Of a stretch of 60,526 nucleotides of DNA, positions 1-11,244 are shown piece after piece. Origin of the DNA: an uncultured Pelagibacteraceae bacterium (GTDB lineage Bacteria > Pseudomonadota > Alphaproteobacteria > Pelagibacterales > AG-422-B15); the NCBI GenBank assembly GCA_905182145.1, contig CAJJAN010000003.1, forward strand, positions 1 to 60,526, in the 5' to 3' direction. Under the pieces are notes generated by a model. That model worked only from the letters and a program-made list of their open reading frames with translations. It did no database searches and had not been told where the DNA came from. The position numbers and the translations under genes are program-made. Numbering within the stretch: position 1 is the stretch's first letter; every line of letters begins with the position of its first letter.

Positions 1-466
<466 letters not shown>

Positions 467-497
467 CTATATTTAATAATCATAAGCAATTAATACA

Positions 498-2534
498 ATG
501 TCCATTAATCAAAAATTCGAAGTTGTTGCAGAATATAAGCCAGCTGGTGACCAGCCTGAGGCTATTAAAGAAATTGTATCAAATATAAAAAAAAATGAAA
601 ATAACCAAGTTCTTCTTGGTGTAACGGGGTCAGGTAAAACCTTTACTATGGCTAAAACTATTGAAGCGGTTCAAAGACCGGCTTTAATTTTAGCTCCAAA
701 TAAAACCTTAGCGGCACAATTGTATGGTGAAATGAAATCTTTCTTTCCAAATAATGCTGTTGAATATTTTGTTTCATACTATGACTACTATATGCCTGAG
801 GCATATGTTCCTAAGTCAAATACATTTATCGAAAAAGAATCTTCTATTAACGAGCAAATAGATAGAATGCGCCATTCAGCTACTAGAGCGCTTTTAGAAA
901 GAAAAGATGTAATAATTGTTGCCAGTGTATCTTGTATTTATGGAATTGGATCCGCTGAAACTTATGGAGATATGATTGTAGAAATTGTAAAAAACCAAAA
1001 AATTGGTCGCAATGAACTCATTCAAAAATTAGTAGAGCTGCAATATAAAAGAAATGACACTGATTTTCACAGAGGTACTTTTAGGGTTAGAGGTGATTTA
1101 GTGGAGATATTTCCTTCTCATTATGAAGATAGAGCTTGGAGAATTTCATTATTTGGAGATGAACTAGAATCTATTTGTGAATTCGATCCATTGACAGGAA
1201 AGAAAAATGAAGATCTAGAAAAAATAAAAGTTTATGCGAATAGCCACTATGTAACACCTCGTCCAACTCTACAACAGGCTATGATCTTAATTAAAAAAGA
1301 GTTAAAAAAAAGAATACCAGAATTTAAAGCGCAAGATAAATTAATTGAGGCACAGCGTATTGAAGAGAGAACTAAATTTGACTTAGAGATGATCGAAGCT
1401 ACTGGGAGCTGTAACGGAATTGAGAATTATTCGCGCTACTTATCTGGTCGTAAAGAAGGTGAACCACCCCCCACTCTATTTGAATACCTTCCTGACAATG
1501 CTCTTTTATTCGTTGATGAAAGTCATGTAACGGTACCTCAGCTCGGAGGAATGTATAAAGGTGACAGAAGTAGAAAAACAACACTTTCTGAGTATGGGTT
1601 TAGATTGCCTTCATGTTTAGATAACAGGCCACTTAAGTTTGAAGAATGGGAAGCAATGCGTCCTCAAACTTTATTTATATCAGCTACTCCAGGCTCATGG
1701 GAACTAGATCAAACAAAAGGCGTTTTTGTTGAGCAGATTATTAGACCAACGGGTCTTATCGATCCTGAAGTTGAAGTAAGACCAGCTAAAACTCAAATTG
1801 AAGATTTAATTCTAGAAGCTAGAAAAATAATTGAGAATAATCATAGAGTTCTTGTGACTACACTTACCAAGAGAATGGCTGAAGATCTAACGGAATATAT
1901 GCATGAAAATGGCTTAAAAGTTAGATATATGCATTCTGATATTGACACTTTAGAAAGAATAGAAATTCTTCAAGATCTAAGAAGGGGTGTTTTTGACATA
2001 CTTATTGGAATTAATCTTTTACGTGAGGGTTTGGATATTCCTGAATGTGCATTAGTTGCAATCTTGGATGCAGACAAAGAAGGTTTTTTAAGATCAGAAC
2101 GCTCATTAGTTCAAACAATTGGAAGAGCAGCAAGAAATGTTGATAGTAAAGTTATACTTTATGGAGATAAAATAACAAAAAGTATGCAATATGCAATTAA
2201 TGAAACAAAAAGAAGGCGTTTAATTCAAGAAAAGCATAATAAAATTAACGGTATTACTCCACAAAGTATAAAACGTGATATAAATCAGACTTTGGAAAAT
2301 ATTAATATTAATGAGGACAATGTAACCAAAACCAATGAAGAATATAAGATGGTTGGCAACAATATTGAGAAACATCTAAAATCATTAAGAGATAAGATGA
2401 TAAAATATGCTGAAGATTTAAATTTTGAAGAAGCAGCAAATATAAGGGATGAAATTAGAAAATTAGAAAAAAGAGACTTAGAGCTAGATTATATTAGAAC
2501 TCCAAAACAAAAAAAGAATAAATACTTCACTTAA
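498..2534 (+). CDS. uvrB: Excinuclease ABC subunit B
   Basis: 678 aa, Walker [34 protein letters not shown]-terminal UVR motif. Confidence 0.98.
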   Translation: MSINQKFEVVAEYKPAGDQPEAIKEIVSNIKKNENNQVLLGVTGSGKTFTMAKTIEAVQRPALILAPNKTLAAQLYGEMKSFFPNNAVEYFVSYYDYYMPEAYVPKSNTFIEKESSINEQIDRMRHSATRALLERKDVIIVASVSCIYGIGSAETYGDMIVEIVKNQKIGRNELIQKLVELQYKRNDTDFHRGTFRVRGDLVEIFPSHYEDRAWRISLFGDELESICEFDPLTGKKNEDLEKIKVYANSHYVTPRPTLQQAMILIKKELKKRIPEFKAQDKLIEAQRIEERTKFDLEMIEATGSCNGIENYSRYLSGRKEGEPPPTLFEYLPDNALLFVDESHVTVPQLGGMYKGDRSRKTTLSEYGFRLPSCLDNRPLKFEEWEAMRPQTLFISATPGSWELDQTKGVFVEQIIRPTGLIDPEVEVRPAKTQIEDLILEARKIIENNHRVLVTTLTKRMAEDLTEYMHENGLKVRYMHSDIDTLERIEILQDLRRGVFDILIGINLLREGLDIPECALVAILDADKEGFLRSERSLVQTIGRAARNVDSKVILYGDKITKSMQYAINETKRRRLIQEKHNKINGITPQSIKRDINQTLENININEDNVTKTNEEYKMVGNNIEKHLKSLRDKMIKYAEDLNFEEAANIRDEIRKLEKRDLELDYIRTPKQKKNKYFT

Positions 2535-2540
2535 AAATAT

Positions 2541-3476
2541 ATGAATATAATGATCTATCAATTGAGTTTAATTTTATTAAGTCTAGGAATATTAATTGCT
2601 AGTGCCGATCAACTTATCAATCAAGCGGATGCAATTGCAAGAAAATTTAATTTCTCACAAGTATTAATAGGTTTAACAGTTGTTGCATTTGGCACTTCGG
2701 CGCCTGAGCTAATGGTTTCTTTGTCTGCAGCATTATTTGAAACGCCCCCTGCATCGGATGCAATTATAGGCAATATAATTGGAAGTAATATTGCAAACTT
2801 ATTGTTGGTGCTTGGCGTCACTGGAATGTTGTATAATGTAAGTTTTGAAAGCATTGACATTAAGACAAATTTTTATTTGTTTTTGGCTACAGCATATTTA
2901 ATCATAATCTTTTCTGTAAGTTCTAATATAGGTTGGCTTCATTCTTTTATATTTTTAATAATACTGATATTTTTTATTAATCATCTAAAAAATTTTTCAC
3001 CTAACAATGAAGCTATAGCTCTTGAAAGCAATGTTAGTTTAATAAAATTAACATTAAGTTTTATTGGGTTTTTTATTGGTGGAAAACTTTTTTTATCAGA
3101 GTCATTAGAATTTTTTTCTAGCTTAGGTATCGCACACACAGTCATAGGCTTAACCGTTCTAGCTCTTGGAACCTCATTGCCTGAATTAATTACACTACTC
3201 ATTGCAGCATTGAAAAAAAAAGGTGCTATGGGTATAGGTAATATTATTGGAAGTAATATTATGAATATTTTATTTGTTTTATTCCCTTCCATTATCATAG
3301 TTCAAATTAGAGGTTTTAACTTTTCATCCTTGAATATTCACTCTAATGATTTAATTCTTCTTGCTATGAGTACTTCGGTAATTATAATTTTAGGCTTAAC
3401 TAAAAAATCATTAAGTAGAGTACTTTCAATAGTTTTTGTATTGAGTTACTTAATTTATATATATAGATTATTTTAA
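2541..3476 (+). CDS. Calcium/sodium antiporter (CaCA family, YrbG-like)
   Basis: Two alpha repeats: VVAFGTSAPELMVS...GNIIGSNIANL and VLALGTSLPELIT...GNIIGSNIMNI. Confidence 0.92.
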   Translation: MNIMIYQLSLILLSLGILIASADQLINQADAIARKFNFSQVLIGLTVVAFGTSAPELMVSLSAALFETPPASDAIIGNIIGSNIANLLLVLGVTGMLYNVSFESIDIKTNFYLFLATAYLIIIFSVSSNIGWLHSFIFLIILIFFINHLKNFSPNNEAIALESNVSLIKLTLSFIGFFIGGKLFLSESLEFFSSLGIAHTVIGLTVLALGTSLPELITLLIAALKKKGAMGIGNIIGSNIMNILFVLFPSIIIVQIRGFNFSSLNIHSNDLILLAMSTSVIIILGLTKKSLSRVLSIVFVLSYLIYIYRLF

Positions 3477-4204
3477 TGAGAAAAAATCCAATTGCTCTTG
3501 TAACCGGTGGAGCAAAAAGAATCGGAAAGCAAATTTGTATAGACTTAGCTAAAAATAGTTATGACATAATAATTCATTACAACAAATCTAAAGTATCAGC
3601 CAGCGAGCTAAGAAAAGAGATTATTGAACTGGGTGTTAGATGCGAAATAATTAAATGTGACTTTAATAATAAAAAAGAAGTTGATAAATTTTATCCAAAA
3701 GCAACTAAGTTACTAGGTAAAATATCCTGTTTAATAAATAATGCATCAGTTTTTGAAAATGATAAAATTCATAATTTCACATCTAAATCTTGGAATAAAC
3801 ATCTTGATACCAACCTATATGCACCAATAAAATTAAGTAAAGACTTCTCTAAGCAGCATACAAAAAATACACACGGTAATATAATAAATATTTTAGACCA
3901 AGGAGTAATAAATCCAAGTATAGCATTTTTTTCATACAACATTAGTAAAGCTGCATTACATTCAGCAACTATAATTTTAGCAAAATCTCTTGCTCCTAAT
4001 ATTAGAGTTAATGCCATAGGACCTGGGCCAACAATTAAAAATGAGTTTCAGTCTGATAAAAATTTTAAAAAACAAATAAATTCAACTTTACTTAAAAGAG
4101 GCTCTAAGCCCAAAGATATAAGTAACACTTTAAATTATATACTAGAAACAGAGTCTTTAACTGGACAACTAATAGTAGTAGATGGTGGAGAACATTTAGC
4201 ATGA
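3476..4204 (+). CDS. SDR family oxidoreductase, possibly FolM-like pteridine reductase
   Basis: TGGAKRIG cofactor motif, YNISKAAL catalytic YxxxK; overlaps folB by 4 nt. Confidence 0.8.
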   Translation: MRKNPIALVTGGAKRIGKQICIDLAKNSYDIIIHYNKSKVSASELRKEIIELGVRCEIIKCDFNNKKEVDKFYPKATKLLGKISCLINNASVFENDKIHNFTSKSWNKHLDTNLYAPIKLSKDFSKQHTKNTHGNIINILDQGVINPSIAFFSYNISKAALHSATIILAKSLAPNIRVNAIGPGPTIKNEFQSDKNFKKQINSTLLKRGSKPKDISNTLNYILETESLTGQLIVVDGGEHLA

Positions 4205-4623
4205 ATAAAAATAAATTAAATTTAGAAATTCTAAATTCTGAAATAGATAATATTGATCATAACTCTGGATACAATTTAATATTTGTGAACGATTTAATGT
4301 TAAATGCTGAGTTGGGTGTGTACGCTCATGAAAAAAATATTCAACAACCATTAAGGGTTAATGTAATCGCTAAAATAAAAGATATACCTGACACGTCAAA
4401 TGAAAAAATTGATAACGTTGTATGCTATAATCAAATATCTCTAATTATAAAAGAAATTGTGAATTCGGGTCATACAATACTCTTAGAAACTTTAGCTGAA
4501 AAAATTTTACAAGAGTGTTTTAAGAATAATAGAATTGAAACTATTAAGATTAGACTTGAGAAGTTAGATGCAATTGATGATGCTGAGAGTGCAGGTATTG
4601 AAATTGAAAGATCTCGAAAATAA
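4201..4623 (+). CDS. folB: Dihydroneopterin aldolase
   Basis: FVNDLMLNAELGVYAHEKN...QPLRVNV...TLLETLAEKI-like pattern of the FolB family. Confidence 0.88.
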   Translation: MNKNKLNLEILNSEIDNIDHNSGYNLIFVNDLMLNAELGVYAHEKNIQQPLRVNVIAKIKDIPDTSNEKIDNVVCYNQISLIIKEIVNSGHTILLETLAEKILQECFKNNRIETIKIRLEKLDAIDDAESAGIEIERSRK

Positions 4624-4625
4624 AG

Positions 4626-6452
4626 ATGCAAAATATTGATAAGATTAAATCAATAGTAGATAAATCCCCGACTAATCCAGGCATCTATAAGATGCTAGAT
4701 GAAAATCAAAAGATTCTTTACGTCGGTAAAGCTAAAAATATTAAAAATAGACTTAAAAACTATCTAAATGATAACAATCTAACTAATCGAATTAAACGAT
4801 TGATGCGATCAACACGACAAATAGACACTATTGTTACCGAAACTGAAAAAGAAGCTCTGTTGCTTGAAGCAAATTTAATAAAAAAAATTAAACCTCAGTA
4901 TAATATATTGCTAAGAGACGATAAATCTTTTCCTTATATATTTATTAATCATGAGCAAGAGTATCCAAGAATTTCTAAACATAGAGGAAAGCAGAAATTT
5001 AAAGGTAAGTATTTTGGTCCATTTGCAACTGTTGGATCTCTAAATTATACTCTCAAAATTCTTCAAAAAGTGTTTCAGTTAAGATCGTGTGAAGATTCAT
5101 ATTTTGAAAATAGAAGTAGGCCTTGTTTGATGCATCAAATCGAACGATGTAGTGCGCCTTGTGTGGATGTTATAAATGTTAAAAAATATCATGAGCTTGT
5201 AAAAGACGCAGAAGATTTTCTATCAGGTAAGCATAGTGGCTTACAGAAAAATTTATCTATAAAAATGCATGAAGAGAGCAATAATGAAAACTATGAGAAA
5301 GCAGCAAGTTATAGAGATAAAATTAAAGCTTTAACTCAAATACAAAGTCAGCAAAATATTAATCTTTATGATATTACGGACACTGATGTTATTTCTATTT
5401 CACGCCAAGGAGATAAATCCTGCATACAAGTATTTATTTACAGAGCGGGTCAGAATTGGGGCAATAAGAGTTATTTTCCTAAGCATACAGTCGATGAAAC
5501 AAATGATGCTATTCTAGAAAGATTTGTTATTGATTTCTACACTAGGTACGCTCCGCCCATAGAAATATTGATTAATAATAACATTGAAAATGTAAACTTG
5601 ATTTTGGAATCACTTAAATCGATCTACAAAACAAAAACTAAATTTATTATTCCTAACAAAGGTAAGAAAGCAGAGCTAATTAAATATGCATCTCGTAACT
5701 CAGATATATCTTTGAATAGACATATTTCAGATACTTCAACAAATATTAAAAGCTTAGAAAAATTAAGATCAATTATTAATAGTAATGGTAAAGTTCAGCG
5801 TATAGAAGGCTACGATAATAGCCACGCATTTGGAAAAAATGCAGTCGGTGCTATGGTAGTTTTTGGTGAAGATGGATTTGAAAATAAGAACTACAGAAAA
5901 TTTAATATAGATAATTCTAAAATTACACCCGGTGATGATTATGGTATGATGCGTCAGGTTATTACTAGAAGATTTGCAAATATAACCGCAGACAGTAAAA
6001 AATATTCATCTTTACCAGATGTAATATTAATTGATGGTGGCAGAGGTCATTATGATACAGTAAAAAAAACACTTACAGAAATTGGAATAAAAGATATTAA
6101 GATTTTATCAATATTTAAGGGCGTTAATAGATCTAATAAACTTGATAAAATAATATTTGGTAATAACTCTGACTTTATTCGTAACGATGATCCTGTTTAC
6201 TTCTTGCTACAAAGAATAAGGGATGAATCTCATAGATTTGCCATAGGTGCACATAGAAATAGAAATAAAAAAGATATAGAGAACTCAGAATTAGAGCTTA
6301 TATCTGGCTTAGGTAACAAAAGACGTAAACTTCTTTTAAATCATTTTGGTTCTGTTAAAGATGTAAAGGGAGCCTCTAAGCTAGACCTGGAAAAAGTTGA
6401 CGGTATAAATAAATTGCTTTCGGAAAAAATATATAATTTTTTTAATAATTAA
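4626..6452 (+). CDS. uvrC: Excinuclease ABC subunit C
   Basis: 608 aa; GIY-YIG region PGIYKMLDENQKILYVGKAKNIKNRLKNY; RIEGYDNSHAFG; C-terminal HhH. Confidence 0.98.
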   Translation: MQNIDKIKSIVDKSPTNPGIYKMLDENQKILYVGKAKNIKNRLKNYLNDNNLTNRIKRLMRSTRQIDTIVTETEKEALLLEANLIKKIKPQYNILLRDDKSFPYIFINHEQEYPRISKHRGKQKFKGKYFGPFATVGSLNYTLKILQKVFQLRSCEDSYFENRSRPCLMHQIERCSAPCVDVINVKKYHELVKDAEDFLSGKHSGLQKNLSIKMHEESNNENYEKAASYRDKIKALTQIQSQQNINLYDITDTDVISISRQGDKSCIQVFIYRAGQNWGNKSYFPKHTVDETNDAILERFVIDFYTRYAPPIEILINNNIENVNLILESLKSIYKTKTKFIIPNKGKKAELIKYASRNSDISLNRHISDTSTNIKSLEKLRSIINSNGKVQRIEGYDNSHAFGKNAVGAMVVFGEDGFENKNYRKFNIDNSKITPGDDYGMMRQVITRRFANITADSKKYSSLPDVILIDGGRGHYDTVKKTLTEIGIKDIKILSIFKGVNRSNKLDKIIFGNNSDFIRNDDPVYFLLQRIRDESHRFAIGAHRNRNKKDIENSELELISGLGNKRRKLLLNHFGSVKDVKGASKLDLEKVDGINKLLSEKIYNFFNN

Positions 6453-7000
6453 TGAAAAATCTTCCAAACATTTTAACAATTTTTAGAATAATATTAATAC
6501 CAATAATATTATCTTTAATTTTACTGGATACACAGAATACAAACTTATTTGCATTTATTGCTTTTATTGTTGCATCATTATCAGATTATTTTGATGGCTA
6601 TTTGGCTAGAAAATATAATTTAACTAGTAATTTTGGAACTATGTTAGACCCTATCGCTGATAAACTGCTTGTTATTCTGGTTGGATTTATATTGTGCTAT
6701 CGTGGAGATATTAATGGAATTCATTTAATTCCTTTTTTATTGATAGTTTCAAGAGAAGTTTTCATTTCTGGAATAAGAGAGTATTTATCTCAACTAGATG
6801 AAAAAATATCGTTACCTGTTTCAAATTTAGGAAAATATAAAACTGCTATGCAGATGTTGGCGTTGTTTTGTTTGCTACTAGACCCACTAATGACAAATAG
6901 TTTAATTGTTATATCTGAACTTGGAATATTCTTGCTTTGGGTTGCAAGTATTTTGTCAGTATTAAGTGGATATCAATATTATCAAAGAATACCTAATTAA
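6452..7000 (+). CDS. pgsA: CDP-diacylglycerol-glycerol-3-phosphate 3-phosphatidyltransferase
   Basis: CDP-alcohol phosphotransferase motif SDYFDGYLARKYNLTSNFGTMLDPIADKLL. Confidence 0.95.
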   Translation: MKNLPNILTIFRIILIPIILSLILLDTQNTNLFAFIAFIVASLSDYFDGYLARKYNLTSNFGTMLDPIADKLLVILVGFILCYRGDINGIHLIPFLLIVSREVFISGIREYLSQLDEKISLPVSNLGKYKTAMQMLALFCLLLDPLMTNSLIVISELGIFLLWVASILSVLSGYQYYQRIPN

Positions 7001-7878
7001 GATCTAACAAGATTATGGTAGTCTTGCATGAACTTAAAATTCTTAGTTTCATCGCCAGTTTTAAATTTTATATCATCAATTGATTGTAATGGTGTAATTT
7101 CTGCTGCCGTTCCAGTTAAGAATGCTTCATCATAATTTGAAATTTCATCAGGCATAATATGTCTTTCTATTATATTAAAACCTTGGCTAGATAGCATTTC
7201 AATAACAGTCTGACGAGTGATACCATTTAAAAAACAATCAGGAATAGGTGTATGAACATCATTGCCTTTAATAAAAAAAATGTTAGCCCCAGTACCTTCA
7301 GCAACATACCCTCTATAATCTAGCATTAAAGCATCGTGATAGCCTTTTTGTTCTGCAAATGATTTAGACATTGTACAAATCACATACGGACCCGATGCCT
7401 TGGCTTCACAAGGGGCAGTGTCTGGGGAGGGTCTTTTCCAAGGAGACGTAATTAGTCGAAGTCCCGCTTTTCTATCTTCAATTTTAAAATAAGAGGCCCA
7501 ATCATCCCAAGCTGCGATTGCTACATTAATATCAGAGTTTGAAGTAGACAGTCCCATCTGTTGACTACCTCTCCATACAATTGGTCTCACATAACAATCA
7601 TGAAGTTCCATTTTTTGGATTAGTTCGTCCTTAGCATCGTTAATCTGTTTCTCAGTAAAGGGTATTTCCATGCCTAATGTATTTGCAGATTTAAATAGGC
7701 GATTTGTATGTTCTTCGGATTTAAATATCTTTCCTTTGTAAGCTCTTTCACCTTCAAATACCGAGCTTGCATAATGCATTCCTTGAGTAATTACATGGCA
7801 TTTGGCATCATTCCAGGCAATAAATTCGCCATTCATCCAAATCAAACCATCTCTATTATCAAAAGGTAACATTTCCAT
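6997..7878 (-). CDS. ilvE: Branched-chain amino acid aminotransferase
   Basis: 293 aa class IV aminotransferase: EGTGANIFFIKGNDVHTP, GITRQTVIEM. Confidence 0.95.
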   Translation of the reverse strand: MEMLPFDNRDGLIWMNGEFIAWNDAKCHVITQGMHYASSVFEGERAYKGKIFKSEEHTNRLFKSANTLGMEIPFTEKQINDAKDELIQKMELHDCYVRPIVWRGSQQMGLSTSNSDINVAIAAWDDWASYFKIEDRKAGLRLITSPWKRPSPDTAPCEAKASGPYVICTMSKSFAEQKGYHDALMLDYRGYVAEGTGANIFFIKGNDVHTPIPDCFLNGITRQTVIEMLSSQGFNIIERHIMPDEISNYDEAFLTGTAAEITPLQSIDDIKFKTGDETKNFKFMQDYHNLVRS

Positions 7879-7960
7879 ATTTTCTTAGTAAAAAATTAAA
7901 CTACTTAGTTATCAGATAATCTAGTTGATTAATATAACTTTTTATCATTATTATGTCATA

Positions 7961-8434
7961 ATGACTGACTTAAATAATGACACGCATAAGGGTTCATCGC
8001 TATTGTACCTAAGAGATGATAAATTGAAAGAAACTCTAAATAATTTTTTTTTAGTATATAAAAATTTTGAAAATCAGATTTTAGAAAATGCAAGTGACAA
8101 TCATTTAGGGATTGCAGACATCAGATGTATTCTAGTTATATTACTTTACCCAGGTATTACTTTTAATGAACTAATAATAAGACTAGGGATAACAAAGCAA
8201 AGTCTTAATAGAGTTTTAAAAATACTAATAGATGAAAAAATGGTAATTCAAGAAATTAATAAAAAAGATAAACGAATGAAAAACTTGTTTCTTTCAAGTG
8301 AATCAAAAAAAATTATTAATGACTTAGTCAACCCAACCATAAAAGAGATAAGTAGTGCTTTTCAAAAATCAGGTTCAGAAGCTGTTAGTGGATTTAACCA
8401 AACCTTTTCAAATTTAATTGATAAAACTAAATGA
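7961..8434 (+). CDS. MarR family transcriptional regulator (PetP-like by context)
   Basis: wHTH region IRLGITKQSLNRVLKILIDEKMVIQEINKKDKRMKNLFLS; ORF track start 7925, ATG at 7961 (MTDLNNDTHKG) seems more likely. Confidence 0.85.
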   Translation: MTDLNNDTHKGSSLLYLRDDKLKETLNNFFLVYKNFENQILENASDNHLGIADIRCILVILLYPGITFNELIIRLGITKQSLNRVLKILIDEKMVIQEINKKDKRMKNLFLSSESKKIINDLVNPTIKEISSAFQKSGSEAVSGFNQTFSNLIDKTK

Positions 8435-9114
8435 GCAACAACTTAGATAGCCATATATTAATTGTTGATGATGATGATAAAATTAGAGAACTGCTTAAAG
8501 ATTTTCTAATATCAAATAATTTTTTAGTATCGACGGCAATAAATGGTGAGGATGCAATTAAAAAAATAGAGCTAATTAATTTTGACATATTGATATTAGA
8601 TATAATGATGCCTGGCATAGATGGCTATGAACTAACAAAAATTATAAGATTAAAATCATTGGTGCCAATTATTCATCTGACTGCTATGGGTGATACCAAC
8701 AATGTAATACAAGGTCTAGAATTAGGTGCTGATGACTATTTATCAAAACCATTTGAGCCAAAAGAATTATTGTTAAGAATAAAAAATATATTAAAGAAAA
8801 CTGATACAAAGTCTTTCAAAGATCAAATTCAAATTAATAATCTTATTCTAAATCTAGTCACTGGTGAAATCTCAGGTTCTAAGTCTAGTAAGTCTCTAAA
8901 CTCTAATGAGTTATCTATATTACGAATATTATCAAAAGATATTGGAAAAGCTTTTTCAAGAGAAGAATTGAGTAAAATACTAGGCTTTGAACAAGAAAGA
9001 ACATTAGATGTATGTATTAACAGGCTTAGAAAAAAAATTGAAAAGGACCCTAAATTTCCAAAATATTTAAAAACTAAGCGTGGTGCTGGCTATGTATTAT
9101 GGGTTAATAATTAG
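8431..9114 (+). CDS. OmpR-family response regulator (PetR-like by context)
   Basis: Receiver DDDDKIR...LILDIMMPGIDGYE...K and winged-helix RTLDVCINRLRKKIE...TKRGAGYVL. Confidence 0.95.
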   Translation: MSNNLDSHILIVDDDDKIRELLKDFLISNNFLVSTAINGEDAIKKIELINFDILILDIMMPGIDGYELTKIIRLKSLVPIIHLTAMGDTNNVIQGLELGADDYLSKPFEPKELLLRIKNILKKTDTKSFKDQIQINNLILNLVTGEISGSKSSKSLNSNELSILRILSKDIGKAFSREELSKILGFEQERTLDVCINRLRKKIEKDPKFPKYLKTKRGAGYVLWVNN

Positions 9115-9115
9115 A

Positions 9116-10423
9116 ATGATTAAGAAATACCTACCAAAAAGTTTATTAATTAGAGCTATATCCATAGTTATTGTACCTATGATACTTTTTCAATTAGTAA
9201 TTGTAACTGTATTTTTTGATAGCTTGTGGGAAAGAGTAATATCAAGAATGTCACGCTCTGTAGCGATGGAAATAGCATTAACCATTAACCAGATCAAAAA
9301 TAATAATCTTTCTATTAATCAGGCTAATGTGGACTATGGGTCTTACACTGAGATTAGTTTTACTAAAGTAGATTCAAACGAGCTGATAGCTGACTATTCT
9401 AAAAATAATATTGGATACCTAGACTTTATAACCGCAGGATTCAAAAAAGAGCTACAAGGAATTCTTCAGTCTACACACTGGGTTCAATCTGAAGATGATC
9501 ATATTAATGTTCATATTAATCTTGGAGAAGAAATGATTAAGGCAACTTTTCCTAAAAAACGAATTTCAACTGCTAGAGTCCACATTTTTCTTGGCTGGGT
9601 AATATTCACTTCAGCAATAATGATTACCATCTCTTTTCTTTTTTTAAGAAATCAGATCAAGCCAATAACTCAACTCGCCTTGGCAGCTGAAGAATTTGGA
9701 AAAGGCAATAATGTTTCCAATTTTAAAGTTTCTGGAGCAAGTGATGTCAGAAGAGCTTCTATAGAATTTATTAAAATGAAAAATAGAATTACTAAACAAG
9801 TAGAGCAAAGATCCTTAATGCTTGCTGGTGTAGGTCATGATTTAAAGACACCTTTGACTAGAATGAGGCTTCAAGCAGAAATATTAAATGATGAAAAAAG
9901 TAAAAATTCTTTAATAGATGAAATTAAGCATATGAATTTAATGCTTGATGAATATTTAAATTTTTCCGAAGAAGATAATTTTAAAGATAATATTAAAATT
10001 AATCCAATTGAATCAGTAATTAATATAAAAAATGACATTCACTTTAATGACAAAGATATTGATTTAGAAATAGTAAGCGATGCATTCATTGAGGTGAATG
10101 CAAATATATTTAATAGATCTATTATAAATCTAATAAATAATTCATTTGAATACGCTAATAAAGTAAAAATTATTATAGAAACAACATCTGAATTAACTAA
10201 GGTAGAGATTCATGATAATGGTGAAGGGATCCCAGAGGGTGAAATGGCTAATGTATTTAAGCCTTTTTATAGAATAGATAAAAGTCGAAATCAAAATTCT
10301 ACTAACTCTGGCTTAGGTTTATCTACAACTAAAAATTTATTAAATTCAATCAATGGAACTATAGAGTTGGCAAATAGTGAAATTTTAGGTGGCTTAGAAG
10401 TGAGGATTATAATACCTAATTAG
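9116..10423 (+). CDS. Membrane sensor histidine kinase (EnvZ-like)
   Basis: H-box VGHDLKTPLTRMRLQAE, N box INLINNSFEYA, G boxes DNGEGIPEGE / NSGLGLSTTK; track start 9080, probable ATG 9116. Confidence 0.93.
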   Translation: MIKKYLPKSLLIRAISIVIVPMILFQLVIVTVFFDSLWERVISRMSRSVAMEIALTINQIKNNNLSINQANVDYGSYTEISFTKVDSNELIADYSKNNIGYLDFITAGFKKELQGILQSTHWVQSEDDHINVHINLGEEMIKATFPKKRISTARVHIFLGWVIFTSAIMITISFLFLRNQIKPITQLALAAEEFGKGNNVSNFKVSGASDVRRASIEFIKMKNRITKQVEQRSLMLAGVGHDLKTPLTRMRLQAEILNDEKSKNSLIDEIKHMNLMLDEYLNFSEEDNFKDNIKINPIESVINIKNDIHFNDKDIDLEIVSDAFIEVNANIFNRSIINLINNSFEYANKVKIIIETTSELTKVEIHDNGEGIPEGEMANVFKPFYRIDKSRNQNSTNSGLGLSTTKNLLNSINGTIELANSEILGGLEVRIIIPN

Positions 10424-11244
10424 CTCTTGCTTAATGTTCCTGCTCTTTTTATTGCTTTAGAAACTGCAGTTTTAAATAATTTCTGCAAATTATTATTTTT
10501 AGTAAATTCAGCTAGAGCTGCTTCAGTTGTTCCGCCTTTACTAGTAACACCAGCCCTTAAAGACTTAGGACTATCTTGTGTTTTTAACAATAATAATAGT
10601 GACCCTAGCATTGTTTGTACCACCATCTCTTCACTATTTTTGAGGCCATATTTTTTAGCTAAATCAGACCAAATTTCAATAAGTAGATATAGATAGGCAG
10701 GTCCACTTCCAAATAGTGCTGTAAAAGTATCAATATGTTTCTCATTTTTTATTTCATCCACTTGTCCAACAAGATTTAATAGATGAGTAGCTTTATTTTT
10801 ATTTGTCTTAGTTGTAGTTTTTGAAAAATATATTATTGAAGTACCAAATCCAACTGTAACAGGTGTATTGGTCATAGCTCTAGCAATATCTTTATTATTC
10901 CCTGAAAGTTTTTTTAAAGTCCCCATTGTTTTTCCCGCTACGATAGAAATAAGAATAGAATTTTTTGTTTTACTGTTAAATTCTTGGGTAAATAAGCTAT
11001 CTAGCTGATTAGGTTTTATTGCAATTAAAGTAATAGAGATCTTTGTTTTTATATTCAATTCATCAATTGATTTAAAAAGGTTAATTTTTTTAGCTTTGCT
11101 AATTTTCTTAAGTTTTAAAGTTGGTTTTTTTTCAATGATATTAATTTGCTTAGGACTGATTTTATTATCAAGTAATGCTGATATAAAAGCAAAACCCATA
11201 TTGCCCGCACCAACTATTAGTATGGTATCTTTTTTAAGAATCAT
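10420..11244 (-). CDS. proC: Pyrroline-5-carboxylate reductase
   Basis: VGAGNMGFAFISALL; FGSGPAYLYLLIE; RAGVTSKGGTTEAAL. Confidence 0.95.
   Translation of the reverse strand: MILKKDTILIVGAGNMGFAFISALLDNKISPKQINIIEKKPTLKLKKISKAKKINLFKSIDELNIKTKISITLIAIKPNQLDSLFTQEFNSKTKNSILISIVAGKTMGTLKKLSGNNKDIARAMTNTPVTVGFGTSIIYFSKTTTKTNKNKATHLLNLVGQVDEIKNEKHIDTFTALFGSGPAYLYLLIEIWSDLAKKYGLKNSEEMVVQTMLGSLLLLLKTQDSPKSLRAGVTSKGGTTEAALAEFTKNNNLQKLFKTAVSKAIKRAGTLSKS

Noticed and set aside
1399-1584. Antisense ORF inside uvrB, and similar antisense ORFs throughout (e.g. 2621-2860, 2981-3298, 3769-4017, 14304-14705, 18625-18927, 59453-59821)
   Set aside because: All lie opposite strongly supported genes; typical spurious ORFs with no family signature.
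7961-10423. MarR + response regulator + histidine kinase as a novel signalling system
   Set aside because: Matches the known alphaproteobacterial petP/petR-like arrangement next to ilvE; nothing clearly new.
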